NCBI GenBank assembly: GCA_030038495.1 | Contig: JASHOV010000143.1 | Location: forward strand, 1-33,613 | Direction of reading: 5' to 3' | Length of the DNA stretch: 33,613 bases | Source of the DNA: Streptosporangiaceae bacterium | GTDB lineage: Bacteria; Actinomycetota; Actinomycetes; Streptosporangiales; Streptosporangiaceae | Shown here: in pieces, positions 1 through 8,405 of the stretch | Layout of the letters: every line of letters starts with the position of its first letter | Position numbering within the stretch: position 1 is the first letter of the stretch | Program-made: the position numbers and the translations under genes | The notes under the pieces: generated by a model | Database searches by the model: none | What the model was told of the DNA's origin: nothing | What the model saw: only the letters and a program-made list of their open reading frames with translations

Positions 1-3000
1 CGGGCTCCCAGCGCACAGCCGAGCAGGGCGAGCAATGCCAACGCGGAGGCGATGATCCCGGCATGGTAGATGGTGGCCGGCTGGAAGGTCAGCGTGATGG
101 TGCCGCCCTGGCCTGCCGGGACTATGAACGCCTGCTGCCAGCCGTCCAGGGTGGCCGGTTTCAGTGGCCGGCCGTCGAGGCTGGCTGTCCAGCCGGCATC
201 GAAACCCTCGTGTATCTCGACGTACGCCGCGGCTCCCGGCCCGATTCGCAGCGTGCGGTTGTCGCTGCCCCAGCTCAGGATTCGCAGCTCCCGTGCCCGG
301 GCGGGTCCGGCGGTCGCGGTCGGTGCGCTGGTCAGGCTCGCGCCGGTGACGACGAAGGCGGCAGAGGAGCCGACGCTGAGCCACTGCCGCCCGGCGGTCA
401 GCGTGAGCCTCTCGCCGCGTGTGCACAGGTTCAGCCGGACCGGCAGCAGTTGCACCAGGTCGCCGACGGTCCCCGACACCGAGGTCGAATACCTACGCCC
501 GCCGACGGAAACCGCCGGTCCCTGACCGCACCTGAGGCGAAATTCCGCGCCCGCACGCGGCACGGCCGCGTGCAGGCCGCGAAGTGCGGGGATCGTCACC
601 TTCGCGAGCCCGGTCGGCCGCCGGGGCGAGGACGTGCTCGGGAAGCTCAGGGATATCCTGCTCGTCCGCAGCGCCGGGCTGATCCGCACAACGCCGCCCC
701 GGCGAACCACCTCCAGGCGTGACACGGTGCCGCTGCGGATCAGCACCTTCGTCGGCGCGGCCAGGCCGGGCGCCGCAGTGAGGTCGATCCGGGTGATCGT
801 CCGCTGGCCGTGCCAGCTGAATTCAAGGCCGGGATCGCGGTCGCTCGCGGCCGCGATCCAGGGCAGCCTCGGGCCCGGCTCGTACATGCTGGCCGGGCCG
901 TACTCGGGCAGCCCGTCCCAGTCCGAGGTGGCCGTGACGCGGAACGATGACTTGCCTGGGCCGGCGAGCCTGGTGACCAGCGCGTCCAGGGCCGGTCCGG
1001 CGGTCGGCACCGCCGTCAGCTGAGCCGTCACCGAGCGGGCCGCCGGCACCACGAACGTGCGGTCTAGCCCCAGGCCCGGCGGCAGGCCGCTGCCGGCCTG
1101 CGTCGCGGGCAGGGTCGGCTGCTGGGCAAACGAGAATGCGACGCCAGCCGCCCCCGCGCCCGCGGTCATGTCCTCGGCGGGCTGCAGATCGGTGGTGACT
1201 CGCACTCCGGGGATGTACACCTCGCTGATGCCGGCGCCAGGTCCTCCTGGCACCACGCGCGCGGCGCCGAGAATGGTGATCCGGAGCGTGCGAGTCGGGC
1301 CGGGCGGCACGCGCAGAGGCTGGCTCGCCCCGGTAACGGCGGTGTCGGTGGTGACACTCCCCGCTGCCGTTGTGACCTGCAGCCTAGTGGCGACGGGGCG
1401 GGCTGGAGAGTCGTCGAGCAACCGGATGAGGACTCGGGAGGGCAGGTCGAGGCGGTGGCTGAACGTGATCTGGAGCCACTGGCCAGCGGGCGTGGGGCTG
1501 CCTTCCGCCCATGCCGTCGCCGGGTTGCCGTCAAAGGCGTTAGCCGGGTCGTACTGCGGTCCTTCTGTGATCCAGGACCCGACCGACGATGCGGTGACGC
1601 TCGCGGCGCCCTGGATGACCGCGACCGTCTGGTGGCCGGCCGCGGCTACCGGCAGCAGTTGCCTGGGCGGCCCGCCCGCATCTCCGAGGGCACTGTCCAC
1701 CGGATTAGTGCCATCCGCCGTATAGGTATAAGACTGGGAGTCCTGAGTCGAGCCAAATGAGTTATCGGCCCGGCGCTGCCCATCCGTAACGGCCCAGAGC
1801 GCTGGCGGCCCGGACAGTCGCTGTCCGGCGATCACCGCAGGCTGGCCGATGAGTATGCCCTGCGCCTCAAGCTGCAGCAGGGAGTCAGGGCCGCCGTTGA
1901 CCAGGACTGTGTCGCTGACCGGCAGGGTGGTGACCGGGCCGTCCGGCCGCAGCGCGGCATCGGCAGCCTGGAAGATCTCGACGGCGGGATACGCCTTCGC
2001 GAGCCCCGGCGTGATCCCGGCCAGGTTCGGGTAGCCAAGCGCTACCGCCATCTCGGGCCCGAAGGCGGCGACCCGGCGGAACCCGGACAGCGCCATGGTC
2101 TCGTTGACGACCTGCGGCGGCGTGTAACCGCTCATCGTCGGCGCGGTGTCATTGCGCACGACGACATACCGGATCCCGGCCCGGCCGAGGTACGCGGCCA
2201 GCCCGGGCACATCGCGGCCGGACTCGATCGCCTGCTCGACGGTCTCGAGCAGTACCTGCGAGCCGGCGTTCCCGTACGGCACCAGGCCGCGCTCGACCCA
2301 GGGCGAGCTAGCCAGCGGTTCCAGCGGATCATCGATGGTCTCGCCCCACGTGAACTGGCCGTGCGGGTCGGCGGGCACAACCAGCGCGGTCTGGCGCGGC
2401 GAGTGCACGGCGAGGAAGGCGGCTGCCTGGTACCAGTAGCCGGGCACGGCCGTAAACGAGCCGGCCTGCAGTACCTGGCCGCCGAGCTGGGGCCAGGCGA
2501 GGCCGACCAGGGCCAGGGCCAGCACCGGCGCGGTAGCAGCGCTGCCCGCGAGGTGCGTCCGGCGCAGCGGCAGGCTGAGCCGCCAGCACCGGTCGATGGC
2601 GTGGGCACAGCCCAGCGTGAGCGTGACCGCAAGTACCGGCTCGAGCTTGTACAGGCTGCGGAACGGCGCCAGGGTACCGTTCAGCAGGTTGTCGACCGCC
2701 GTATGCCAGGGACCCCCGAGCGGGCCGTAGTAGCCGGCCAGCGCGACCATTGCGGTCACGCCCGCGCAGATGGTCAGCCATCGACGCTCGGGCATGTCGC
2801 GCCGGGCCAGGCCGGCCAGGCCGATCGCGGATACGCTGGCGGAGGCCAGGATGACCTCGGGGGAGGTGACGGTGGCCCAGCCAGCCGACAGCCACGGAGT
2901 GCCGCCCAGGCTGAAGTAGGCGGTCCAGGTGCCGGTGCCGCGCAGCACGGCGGCCGCAGACATCGTCCGCGTGGTGGTCGCTGCCTGCTCGATGTACGGC

Positions 3001-3920
3001 AGGAAGTTGAACGCGTAGCGACCTTGCAGCAGGAGTGGTATCGCCCACCACGCGGTCGCGGCGGCGACCGCTGCCCCCCACTGCAGGCTGAGCCGGACGC
3101 GCTGCCTGCTTCTGGTGTGGGTGAGGATGTAGAACGCGGGCAGCATCAGCACGGCCAGTGTGCAGACGGCATTGACGCCGCTCATCGCCGCGATGGCCAG
3201 CCCGGACCGCGCGGCGGCCCGGCCGGACGTGGTGTGACCCCGGACGGCAGACACAAGCGGGAGCACCGCCCAGGGCACGATGAGGCCAGGCAGCGCGGTC
3301 GCCGACGTCGACCCGATCAGGATCGTGAAGGTTGGCCACAGGGCAAAGATGGCCCCGGCCAGCAGCCTGGAGGTCTCGCTCCCTATCTCCAGTGCCCGGC
3401 CCAGCTTGACCAGTCCCGTGAACCCGACGGCGAGCAGCAACGCGAGCCACAGGCGCTCGATCAGCCAGATCGGAATGTGCAGGAGCTGACCCGCCAGGTA
3501 GAACGGTGCCATCGGGATCGCGTAGCCGATGTACTGATCCTCGAGGCTGCCCAGCCATTCCCGCGGGTTCCACAGCGACCATAGCCGGGTCAGGAACTGA
3601 CCGGCGTCGATGTCCACGCCGAGCTTGGTGTCATAGAAGATGCGGCCGGTGTCGGTGCTCGCCAGGATGGCCAGCGCGAGCATGAAGGCCACGAGGAACA
3701 GCCAGCGATCCCGCAGGACCCGCTGGCCCGGCGGTGGTGGCGCCTGCGGAGCCGGCTGCGGCTCCGGGGCCGGCGGTGCCGGGGGGGCCGGTGCGTCGAT
3801 GATCGCGGGCAGCGGCATAGTCGCGGCGGTGTCCACCGTATTGACCGGAACGGGACCGCTCAGCTCAAGCGCAGGCCATGGTCGCGGCGGCTGCGGCAGG
3901 TCTGCATCGGCCGAGGTCAT
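1..3920 (-). CDS. AftD-like alpha-(1->3)-arabinofuranosyltransferase family (DUF3367) membrane protein, C-terminus cut by window edge
   Basis: The frame is open from an ATG at 3920-3918 to the left edge (more than 1306 residues), with no stop seen. After a Pro/Ala-rich cytosolic start (about residues 1-60) come a TM segment and many hydrophobic segments to about residue 470, as in GT-C transferases. A long extracytoplasmic part follows. Around residues 795-820 a stretch including AGQWLQITF resembles an F5/8 type C (discoidin-like) carbohydrate-binding domain, and the family-like string WAVTDGQRRADNSFGS lies near residue 690. The last visible residues are again hydrophobic (C-terminal TM). AftD adds alpha-1,3 arabinofuranose branches to arabinan in mycobacteria; in other actinomycetes the acceptor is unknown, so the substrate here is inference. 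The ATG overlaps the methyltransferase stop (ATGA), so the two are probably translationally coupled. Confidence 0.85.
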   Translation of the reverse strand, partial: MTSADADLPQPPRPWPALELSGPVPVNTVDTAATMPLPAIIDAPAPPAPPAPEPQPAPQAPPPPGQRVLRDRWLFLVAFMLALAILASTDTGRIFYDTKLGVDIDAGQFLTRLWSLWNPREWLGSLEDQYIGYAIPMAPFYLAGQLLHIPIWLIERLWLALLLAVGFTGLVKLGRALEIGSETSRLLAGAIFALWPTFTILIGSTSATALPGLIVPWAVLPLVSAVRGHTTSGRAAARSGLAIAAMSGVNAVCTLAVLMLPAFYILTHTRSRQRVRLSLQWGAAVAAATAWWAIPLLLQGRYAFNFLPYIEQAATTTRTMSAAAVLRGTGTWTAYFSLGGTPWLSAGWATVTSPEVILASASVSAIGLAGLARRDMPERRWLTICAGVTAMVALAGYYGPLGGPWHTAVDNLLNGTLAPFRSLYKLEPVLAVTLTLGCAHAIDRCWRLSLPLRRTHLAGSAATAPVLALALVGLAWPQLGGQVLQAGSFTAVPGYWYQAAAFLAVHSPRQTALVVPADPHGQFTWGETIDDPLEPLASSPWVERGLVPYGNAGSQVLLETVEQAIESGRDVPGLAAYLGRAGIRYVVVRNDTAPTMSGYTPPQVVNETMALSGFRRVAAFGPEMAVALGYPNLAGITPGLAKAYPAVEIFQAADAALRPDGPVTTLPVSDTVLVNGGPDSLLQLEAQGILIGQPAVIAGQRLSGPPALWAVTDGQRRADNSFGSTQDSQSYTYTADGTNPVDSALGDAGGPPRQLLPVAAAGHQTVAVIQGAASVTASSVGSWITEGPQYDPANAFDGNPATAWAEGSPTPAGQWLQITFSHRLDLPSRVLIRLLDDSPARPVATRLQVTTAAGSVTTDTAVTGASQPLRVPPGPTRTLRITILGAARVVPGGPGAGISEVYIPGVRVTTDLQPAEDMTAGAGAAGVAFSFAQQPTLPATQAGSGLPPGLGLDRTFVVPAARSVTAQLTAVPTAGPALDALVTRLAGPGKSSFRVTATSDWDGLPEYGPASMYEPGPRLPWIAAASDRDPGLEFSWHGQRTITRIDLTAAPGLAAPTKVLIRSGTVSRLEVVRRGGVVRISPALRTSRISLSFPSTSSPRRPTGLAKVTIPALRGLHAAVPRAGAEFRLRCGQGPAVSVGGRRYSTSVSGTVGDLVQLLPVRLNLCTRGERLTLTAGRQWLSVGSSAAFVVTGASLTSAPTATAGPARARELRILSWGSDNRTLRIGPGAAAYVEIHEGFDAGWTASLDGRPLKPATLDGWQQAFIVPAGQGGTITLTFQPATIYHAGIIASALALLALLGCALGA

Positions 3921-4726
3921 GTGGTGCGCCGTGCGATCACGAGCAGATTCCAGGTCACCAGTTCCCTGAGCCAGGGCAGGCGCAGTATGAACCGGCACCA
4001 GCTGGGGTAATAGCGCGGCAGCTGGTCGACAATCTCGACGTCGGCCCGAGCCCGGATCAGGCGCAGGGTGGGCCCCACATGCACCCGGTACAGGTTCTCG
4101 CCGACCGTGTGCTTCGGCGGGCGCCCGTACTTCCGCAGATAGCGGCGCGCAGCAAAGTTCGCGCCGAGAAGGTGCCAGGGCGACATCTCGTGACCGCCCC
4201 ACGGGGAATACCAGTTCGTGAACGACAGGTAAATGAGCCCGCCCGGCCTGATGACCCTGATCATCTCCGCGATCAGCCCGGCCGGATCGGGCACATGCTC
4301 AAGCACGTTCGAGGAGAAGCAGATGTCGGCACTGGCGTCGGCTACCGGGAGCCAGTACCCGTCGGCGAGAACGGCGCCGGGTGGCGGCTCACCCCGCCTG
4401 GCCATCTCCTCGTAGTCCGGCTCGAACGGGTAGCTATGCGCGCCCGCGGCCCTGAATGCCGCCGAGAAATACCCCGGGCCTCCGCCCACATCCACCACGA
4501 TGCGCCCGGCCAGCTCGGTATGCCTGGCCAGCTGGCCGACCGCGTCCGCGGCGATGGCCGAGTAGAACTGGTCAGGGTCGGTCTGTTCCTTCCTGAACAT
4601 CAGGAACAGCCGGACGGACCTGGCTAGACCCTGCCTGGCCCTGCCCGCCGTCGCGCACGGCGCGGTAGCTGGTGCCGGAGGGTCGTGTCGGGCGGCCAGC
4701 CGATCCTCATCTGGTGATCGCAGCAT
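3917..4726 (-). CDS. class I SAM-dependent methyltransferase
   Basis: 269 residues. SAM-binding motif I is VVDVGGGPGYFS (near residue 77), followed by an acidic residue in PFEPDYEE. A motif like post-I/II is seen in ADICFSSNVLEHVPDP, and RVIRPGGLIYLSF is motif III. This is the Methyltransf_11/25 layout. The true start could be later, since the first 40 residues are Ala/Arg rich and poorly family-like (alternative Met at RLFLMFRKE). It is the first gene of a leftward pair and its TGA overlaps the ATG of the AftD-like gene. Location next to several glycosyltransferases suggests it methylates a sugar or lipid-linked glycan precursor; the acceptor cannot be read from the sequence. Confidence 0.85.
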   Translation of the reverse strand: MLRSPDEDRLAARHDPPAPATAPCATAGRARQGLARSVRLFLMFRKEQTDPDQFYSAIAADAVGQLARHTELAGRIVVDVGGGPGYFSAAFRAAGAHSYPFEPDYEEMARRGEPPPGAVLADGYWLPVADASADICFSSNVLEHVPDPAGLIAEMIRVIRPGGLIYLSFTNWYSPWGGHEMSPWHLLGANFAARRYLRKYGRPPKHTVGENLYRVHVGPTLRLIRARADVEIVDQLPRYYPSWCRFILRLPWLRELVTWNLLVIARRTT

Positions 4727-4907
4727 GGCCGTCTACGTGGTGAGCCCTTCCTGAGTCGCGAATCGTTTCCGGCTGGGCCCGCGGATCAGCGGGGAGGCCC
4801 GCGGAGGAACGTTAGCCACTAGCACTTCGGTGAAATTACCAGAATGATACGTCAATGTCCGGTACACATTACTGGTTGGTACCGAACCGGCATCAAGGCC
4901 GCGAGAC
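4727..4907. promoter_or_regulatory. divergent promoter region, methyltransferase / GT4
   Basis: 181 bp between two divergent genes, noticeably richer in A/T than the flanks at 4826-4870. It holds TTCGGTGAAATTA at 4826-4838, whose 10-base core recurs twice before the flippase-like gene. An AAGG at 4895-4898 lies 9 bases before the GT4 ATG and may be its ribosome binding site. No clear -10/-35 pair is called. Confidence 0.5.
4827..4836 (+). promoter_or_regulatory. TCGGTGAAAT motif, copy 1
   Basis: The 10-mer TCGGTGAAAT lies in the divergent intergenic region. The same 10-mer occurs at 8336-8345 and its reverse complement at 8279-8288, both in the intergenic region before the flippase-like gene. 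Shared position in one glycan locus suggests a binding site, but this is inference. Confidence 0.35.
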
Positions 4908-6170
4908 ATGACGGAGGGCCTGGAGCGTGATCGCTTGAGTCACGACTCTGCCAGTTGGCAGCGGGCAGTCGCCGCCGAGATGCCGGCGGGCCGCCGGTGG
5001 GAGTCGGCGGGCGCGGAGCTTGGCGGTGACGTGGCGCCGGACGGCCGCCGGCTGCTGTTCGTCGCCTGGCGTGACCTCGCCAATCCGCGAGCCGGGGGGT
5101 CAGAGGTGCTGGTCGACCGGCTGGCGGCCGGGATGCAGGCCCGCGGCGCCGATGTGGCCCTGCTGTGCGGCGGTCCGTCCGCGCAGCGCGCGTACACGGT
5201 GGTGCGCAGCGGCGGGACCTACAGTCAGTTCCTGCGGGCGCCGCTGGCCTACTGGCGCCGGTTCCGCGACAGCGACCTGGTCGTCGAGGTCTGCAATGGC
5301 ATGCCATTCCTCGCGCCTGCCTGGTGCGGCCGACCGCAGATCTGCCTGGTCAACCACGTCCACACCGACCTGTGGCGGATGATGTTCCCGCGACCGGTCG
5401 CCGCCTTCGGCCAGTTTGCCGAGAGCCAGGTGCTGCCGTGGGCGCACAGGAACAACCTTTTCCTGACGGTCTCGAACTCCACCGCCGATGCCCTGCGCGA
5501 GATCGGAGTGGCTGACGACCGAATCCGCCAGATCTGCAACGGCGTCGTACAGCCGGATCCACCGACGCCGCGATCTACCGAACCGCTGTTCCTCGCGCTG
5601 GGCCGGCTGACCGAGTACAAGCGGATAGACCTGCTGCTGCGGGTCTGGCAGCGGGTGCGGACGGTGGTAGGCGGCACGCTGGTCATTGCCGGGGACGGCC
5701 CGGAGCGGCAGCGCCTTGAGGCAGCGGCTGGTCAGGGCGTCATTTTTGCCGGGCGGGTCTCCGAGGAGGAGAAGCACAGGCTGCTGTGCGGGGCCTGGCT
5801 GCTGCTGCACCCGGCCGTGATCGAGGGCTGGGGAATCGTGATTGCCGAGGCCGCGATCCGCGGGACTCCCGCCATCGGCTTCGATGTCCCCGGCGTGCGT
5901 GACTCGGTCGTAGACGGCGAGACCGGCGTGCTGGTCAGGAACGAGGATCAGTACGCCTCCGCGTGGGTTTCGCTCGCTCTTGACCGGGCGCGCACCGAGC
6001 AGATGGGCACGGCCGCCCGAGTCCGGGCCGAGCAGTGGCACTGGTCAGCGGCGGTCGAGGGATTCGCGGCCGTGGTGGACGAGGCGCTGGCTCGGTCCGC
6101 CGGGCGGGCCCGGACCGGTAAACGGTTGATTGCCGGGGAACGAGGCATAAATCTTGATACGCCTGAGTAG
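4908..6170 (+). CDS. GT4-family glycosyltransferase (GT-B fold)
   Basis: 420 residues. The N-terminal acceptor domain starts near residue 45 (LLFVAWRDLANPRAGGSEV), with the glycine-rich AGGSE typical of GT4. The C-terminal nucleotide-sugar domain has FLALGRLTEYKRIDLLL, LVIAGDGPERQRLE and the catalytic EX7E pattern in EGWGIVIAEAA, then TPAIGFDVPGVRDSVVDGETG. No signal peptide or TM segment is evident, so it acts on the cytosolic membrane face. The ATG at 4908 has AAGG 9 bases upstream; the first 40 residues are not family-like and an internal start is possible. It begins a rightward run with a GT-C-like and a flippase-like gene, consistent with making a lipid-linked or secreted glycan. Sugar donor unknown. 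Confidence 0.9.
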   Translation: MTEGLERDRLSHDSASWQRAVAAEMPAGRRWESAGAELGGDVAPDGRRLLFVAWRDLANPRAGGSEVLVDRLAAGMQARGADVALLCGGPSAQRAYTVVRSGGTYSQFLRAPLAYWRRFRDSDLVVEVCNGMPFLAPAWCGRPQICLVNHVHTDLWRMMFPRPVAAFGQFAESQVLPWAHRNNLFLTVSNSTADALREIGVADDRIRQICNGVVQPDPPTPRSTEPLFLALGRLTEYKRIDLLLRVWQRVRTVVGGTLVIAGDGPERQRLEAAAGQGVIFAGRVSEEEKHRLLCGAWLLLHPAVIEGWGIVIAEAAIRGTPAIGFDVPGVRDSVVDGETGVLVRNEDQYASAWVSLALDRARTEQMGTAARVRAEQWHWSAAVEGFAAVVDEALARSAGRARTGKRLIAGERGINLDTPE

Positions 6171-6269
6171 CGTCAGTAGGCTCGGCTGTGCCCTCCGCGC
6201 ACGAGTTCCCGCACGCGCCGCAGATGGCCTGGTGAGCGCATTGACTGAACCCCAGACGGGCAGCCGGCC

Positions 6270-8222
6270 TTGACGATAGAACCGCATCGCGCCCCGCTGC
6301 CGCCGGCCAGCCGGCAACCGCGGGCCGGCGAGCCGATGACGTGGCCCGAGTTCTCCGACCGGGTGCTGCGCGGGAATGCCGTCTCGCTGGCCGCGTACGC
6401 ACTGATCGCCGCGCAGATCATCTGGAAGGGTGCGATCCTCCGCCACTTCTACTTCTGGCAAGACGATTTCATGTTCTTTGACCGGGCCGTCCACATGGGC
6501 TTCACCTGGCAGTACCTGATGAAGGTCCAGGCCGGTCACCTCGATCCAGGTCCGTTCGCGATGTCCTGGGTGCTGGCCAGGATCTCGGAGTACAACTGGA
6601 CGCTCGTGTCTGGGGTGATGCTGGCGGTCTTCCTGGGGAGCTGCTTGGCCCTGCTCAGGCTGCTGCGCACGCTCTTCGGGAACCGGCCCGCGATCCTGAT
6701 ACCACTGGTGATCTACCTGCTGTGCCCGCTCACCGTCCCCGACCTGGCCTGGTGGGCTGAGGCCGTCGAGGGTGTCACGCTCTCCCTTGCGATCTTCATG
6801 AGCCTGGACGCGCATATTCGCTACCTGCGATCCGGGCGGACCCGCTCGATGGTCACGGCAGCGGCATGGCTGCTGGTCGGCATGCTGTTCTCCGATAAAG
6901 GACTAGTGCTGCCGTTCTTCCTCTTCGGCGTGACGAGTGCGTTTTTCGTCGACGGCGGCTGGCTGCGTTCCATGCTCCAGTCCGGTGCACGATACTGGCG
7001 GGCCTGGTCGGTTTACGGCGGACTGGTGGTCGTCTACGGCACGCTGCTCGCAGTACAGCTGACCAAGCCCGGCGCACTGCCGAACAAGGTCGGCTCCCCG
7101 CACGGCGTGGGAACATTCGTGACGGACTTGATGACGGACAGTTTCGTGCCCGGCGCCTTCGGCGGGCCATGGAAGTGGTTCGGGAACGGCATCAACGCCT
7201 TCGCGACACCGCCGGCGGCCCTCATGCGGCTGTCGCTACTGGCGGCGGCGGTGGTCATAGCGGCCACCATCTGGTACCGCAAGTATGCCTGGCGGGCGTG
7301 GGTGCTCCTGGCGCTGTGGATTATCGCTGCGGACGTGGCGCCCATCGTCGTCGGCCGCACCACCCTGCTGGACCCGGCGCTCACCGTGTTCCTTGGCCTG
7401 GACACCCATTACGTGGTCGACGCGGTGCCGATTCTCGCCATCTGCCTGGGGCTGGCCATCTGGCCCGTGGCCGGGCGGCCAGATCTCGGCCGGAACCGGC
7501 CGCAGCGAGCGGTGCCGGCTCAGGTTGCCCCGGTGATGACCGGGTTCGTGCTCGCGGCCTTCGCGCTCGGTTCGGTCTACTCGGTCCAGACCTACGTCGA
7601 GTCGACGACAAGCGCACCGGGCCGGTCCTTTATCGCCACGGCTAGGGAGGCACTCGCCGCGGTGCCGCCCGGCACTCCTGTGGTTGACCAATTCGCTCCG
7701 CCAAGCGTGATGGCTGCGCTCCTGCTCGGGCCTTATGGCTACCAGGATGAGGTGATCGGCAGCATGGCGCCGGGTCGGATCCGCTGGATCCGCAATCCAG
7801 ACGGCGTGATCGCAAACCTCAAGATCTTCACTTCGGATGGGCGCCTGTGGCCAGTGGCGGTAGTCGGCGTTTACAGCAGGCTGATGCCGTCGAGCGCGGG
7901 CGGCTGCTGGCCGGCGCGGGGCGCTACCATCACGGTGCCGCTGAACAGTACGGCGACGGTCACCAACGGTCCGTGGACGCTGCGCATGTCGTACGTAGCC
8001 TCGGTCGCCCAGGACGTTTCTGTGTACTTCGGCGGGCGCTGGACGCAGATCTACCTCAAGAGCGGCGAGAACACCGCGTACCTGCCGGCGGAGGGGAGCG
8101 GTGCGAGCGTGATCGTGATGCCTCCGGATCCTCGTGCCCTGTGCGTCGGCAACATCGCGGTGGGAGGCCTGTTCCAGAACAAATCGGACACGCCGGTTCC
8201 GGCGGTACCGGCGCCGGGATGA
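6270..8222 (+). CDS. polytopic membrane protein, probable GT-C-type glycosyltransferase
   Basis: 650 residues. About ten or more hydrophobic segments span residues 38-440, followed by a soluble, probably extracytoplasmic tail (about 450-650). An Asp-Asp pair in FYFWQDDFMFF sits in the first extracellular loop after TM1, the place of the catalytic acidic motif in GT-C enzymes; that placement is the main support for the enzyme call. I do not recognise a named family. The start is uncertain: a TTG at 6270 (overlapping TGA of a tiny upstream frame) or an in-frame ATG at 6336 (MTWPEF). It lies between GT4 and flippase-like genes on the same strand, so a role in assembling a surface glycan using a polyprenyl-phosphate sugar is inferred. 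Confidence 0.65.
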   Translation: MTIEPHRAPLPPASRQPRAGEPMTWPEFSDRVLRGNAVSLAAYALIAAQIIWKGAILRHFYFWQDDFMFFDRAVHMGFTWQYLMKVQAGHLDPGPFAMSWVLARISEYNWTLVSGVMLAVFLGSCLALLRLLRTLFGNRPAILIPLVIYLLCPLTVPDLAWWAEAVEGVTLSLAIFMSLDAHIRYLRSGRTRSMVTAAAWLLVGMLFSDKGLVLPFFLFGVTSAFFVDGGWLRSMLQSGARYWRAWSVYGGLVVVYGTLLAVQLTKPGALPNKVGSPHGVGTFVTDLMTDSFVPGAFGGPWKWFGNGINAFATPPAALMRLSLLAAAVVIAATIWYRKYAWRAWVLLALWIIAADVAPIVVGRTTLLDPALTVFLGLDTHYVVDAVPILAICLGLAIWPVAGRPDLGRNRPQRAVPAQVAPVMTGFVLAAFALGSVYSVQTYVESTTSAPGRSFIATAREALAAVPPGTPVVDQFAPPSVMAALLLGPYGYQDEVIGSMAPGRIRWIRNPDGVIANLKIFTSDGRLWPVAVVGVYSRLMPSSAGGCWPARGATITVPLNSTATVTNGPWTLRMSYVASVAQDVSVYFGGRWTQIYLKSGENTAYLPAEGSGASVIVMPPDPRALCVGNIAVGGLFQNKSDTPVPAVPAPG

Positions 8223-8276
8223 CGTCCGAACCGCGGCTGAGCCGACGTGACGGCGGGGCACACGCCCGCGCACCAT

Positions 8277-8347
8277 ACATTTCACCGATAATGCACCCCA
8301 CAAATCGGATAAATCGCCCAAAAAAGGGAGCACAATCGGTGAAATGT
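8277..8347. repeat. perfect 13-bp inverted repeat, 45-nt spacer
   Basis: ACATTTCACCGAT (8277-8289) is exactly reverse-complemented by ATCGGTGAAATGT (8335-8347). The spacer is A/T-rich for this genome and includes CCCAAAAAAGGG. It lies 55 bases after the GT-C-like stop and 59 bases before the flippase-like GTG. There is no T-tract after either arm, so a plain intrinsic terminator is not favoured. A paired operator or a long-range RNA hairpin is more likely. The arm core matches the motif at 4827-4836. Confidence 0.6.
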
Positions 8348-8405
8348 TGACGCGCGGCGCGCGATTGGGCGGCCGGGAACGGCCGCCAGCCGCCGTGCGC
8401 CGGGA

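Noticed and set aside
2329-3584. Two 400-codon frames on both strands around 2.3-3.6 kb
   Set aside because: Neither has family motifs; the true frame is the edge-truncated AftD-like one, which gives consistent TM segments.
6232-6273. 13-codon ORF (GTG...TGA) overlapping the TTG of the GT-C-like gene
   Set aside because: No ribosome binding site and no membrane or leader character; the overlap is probably chance.
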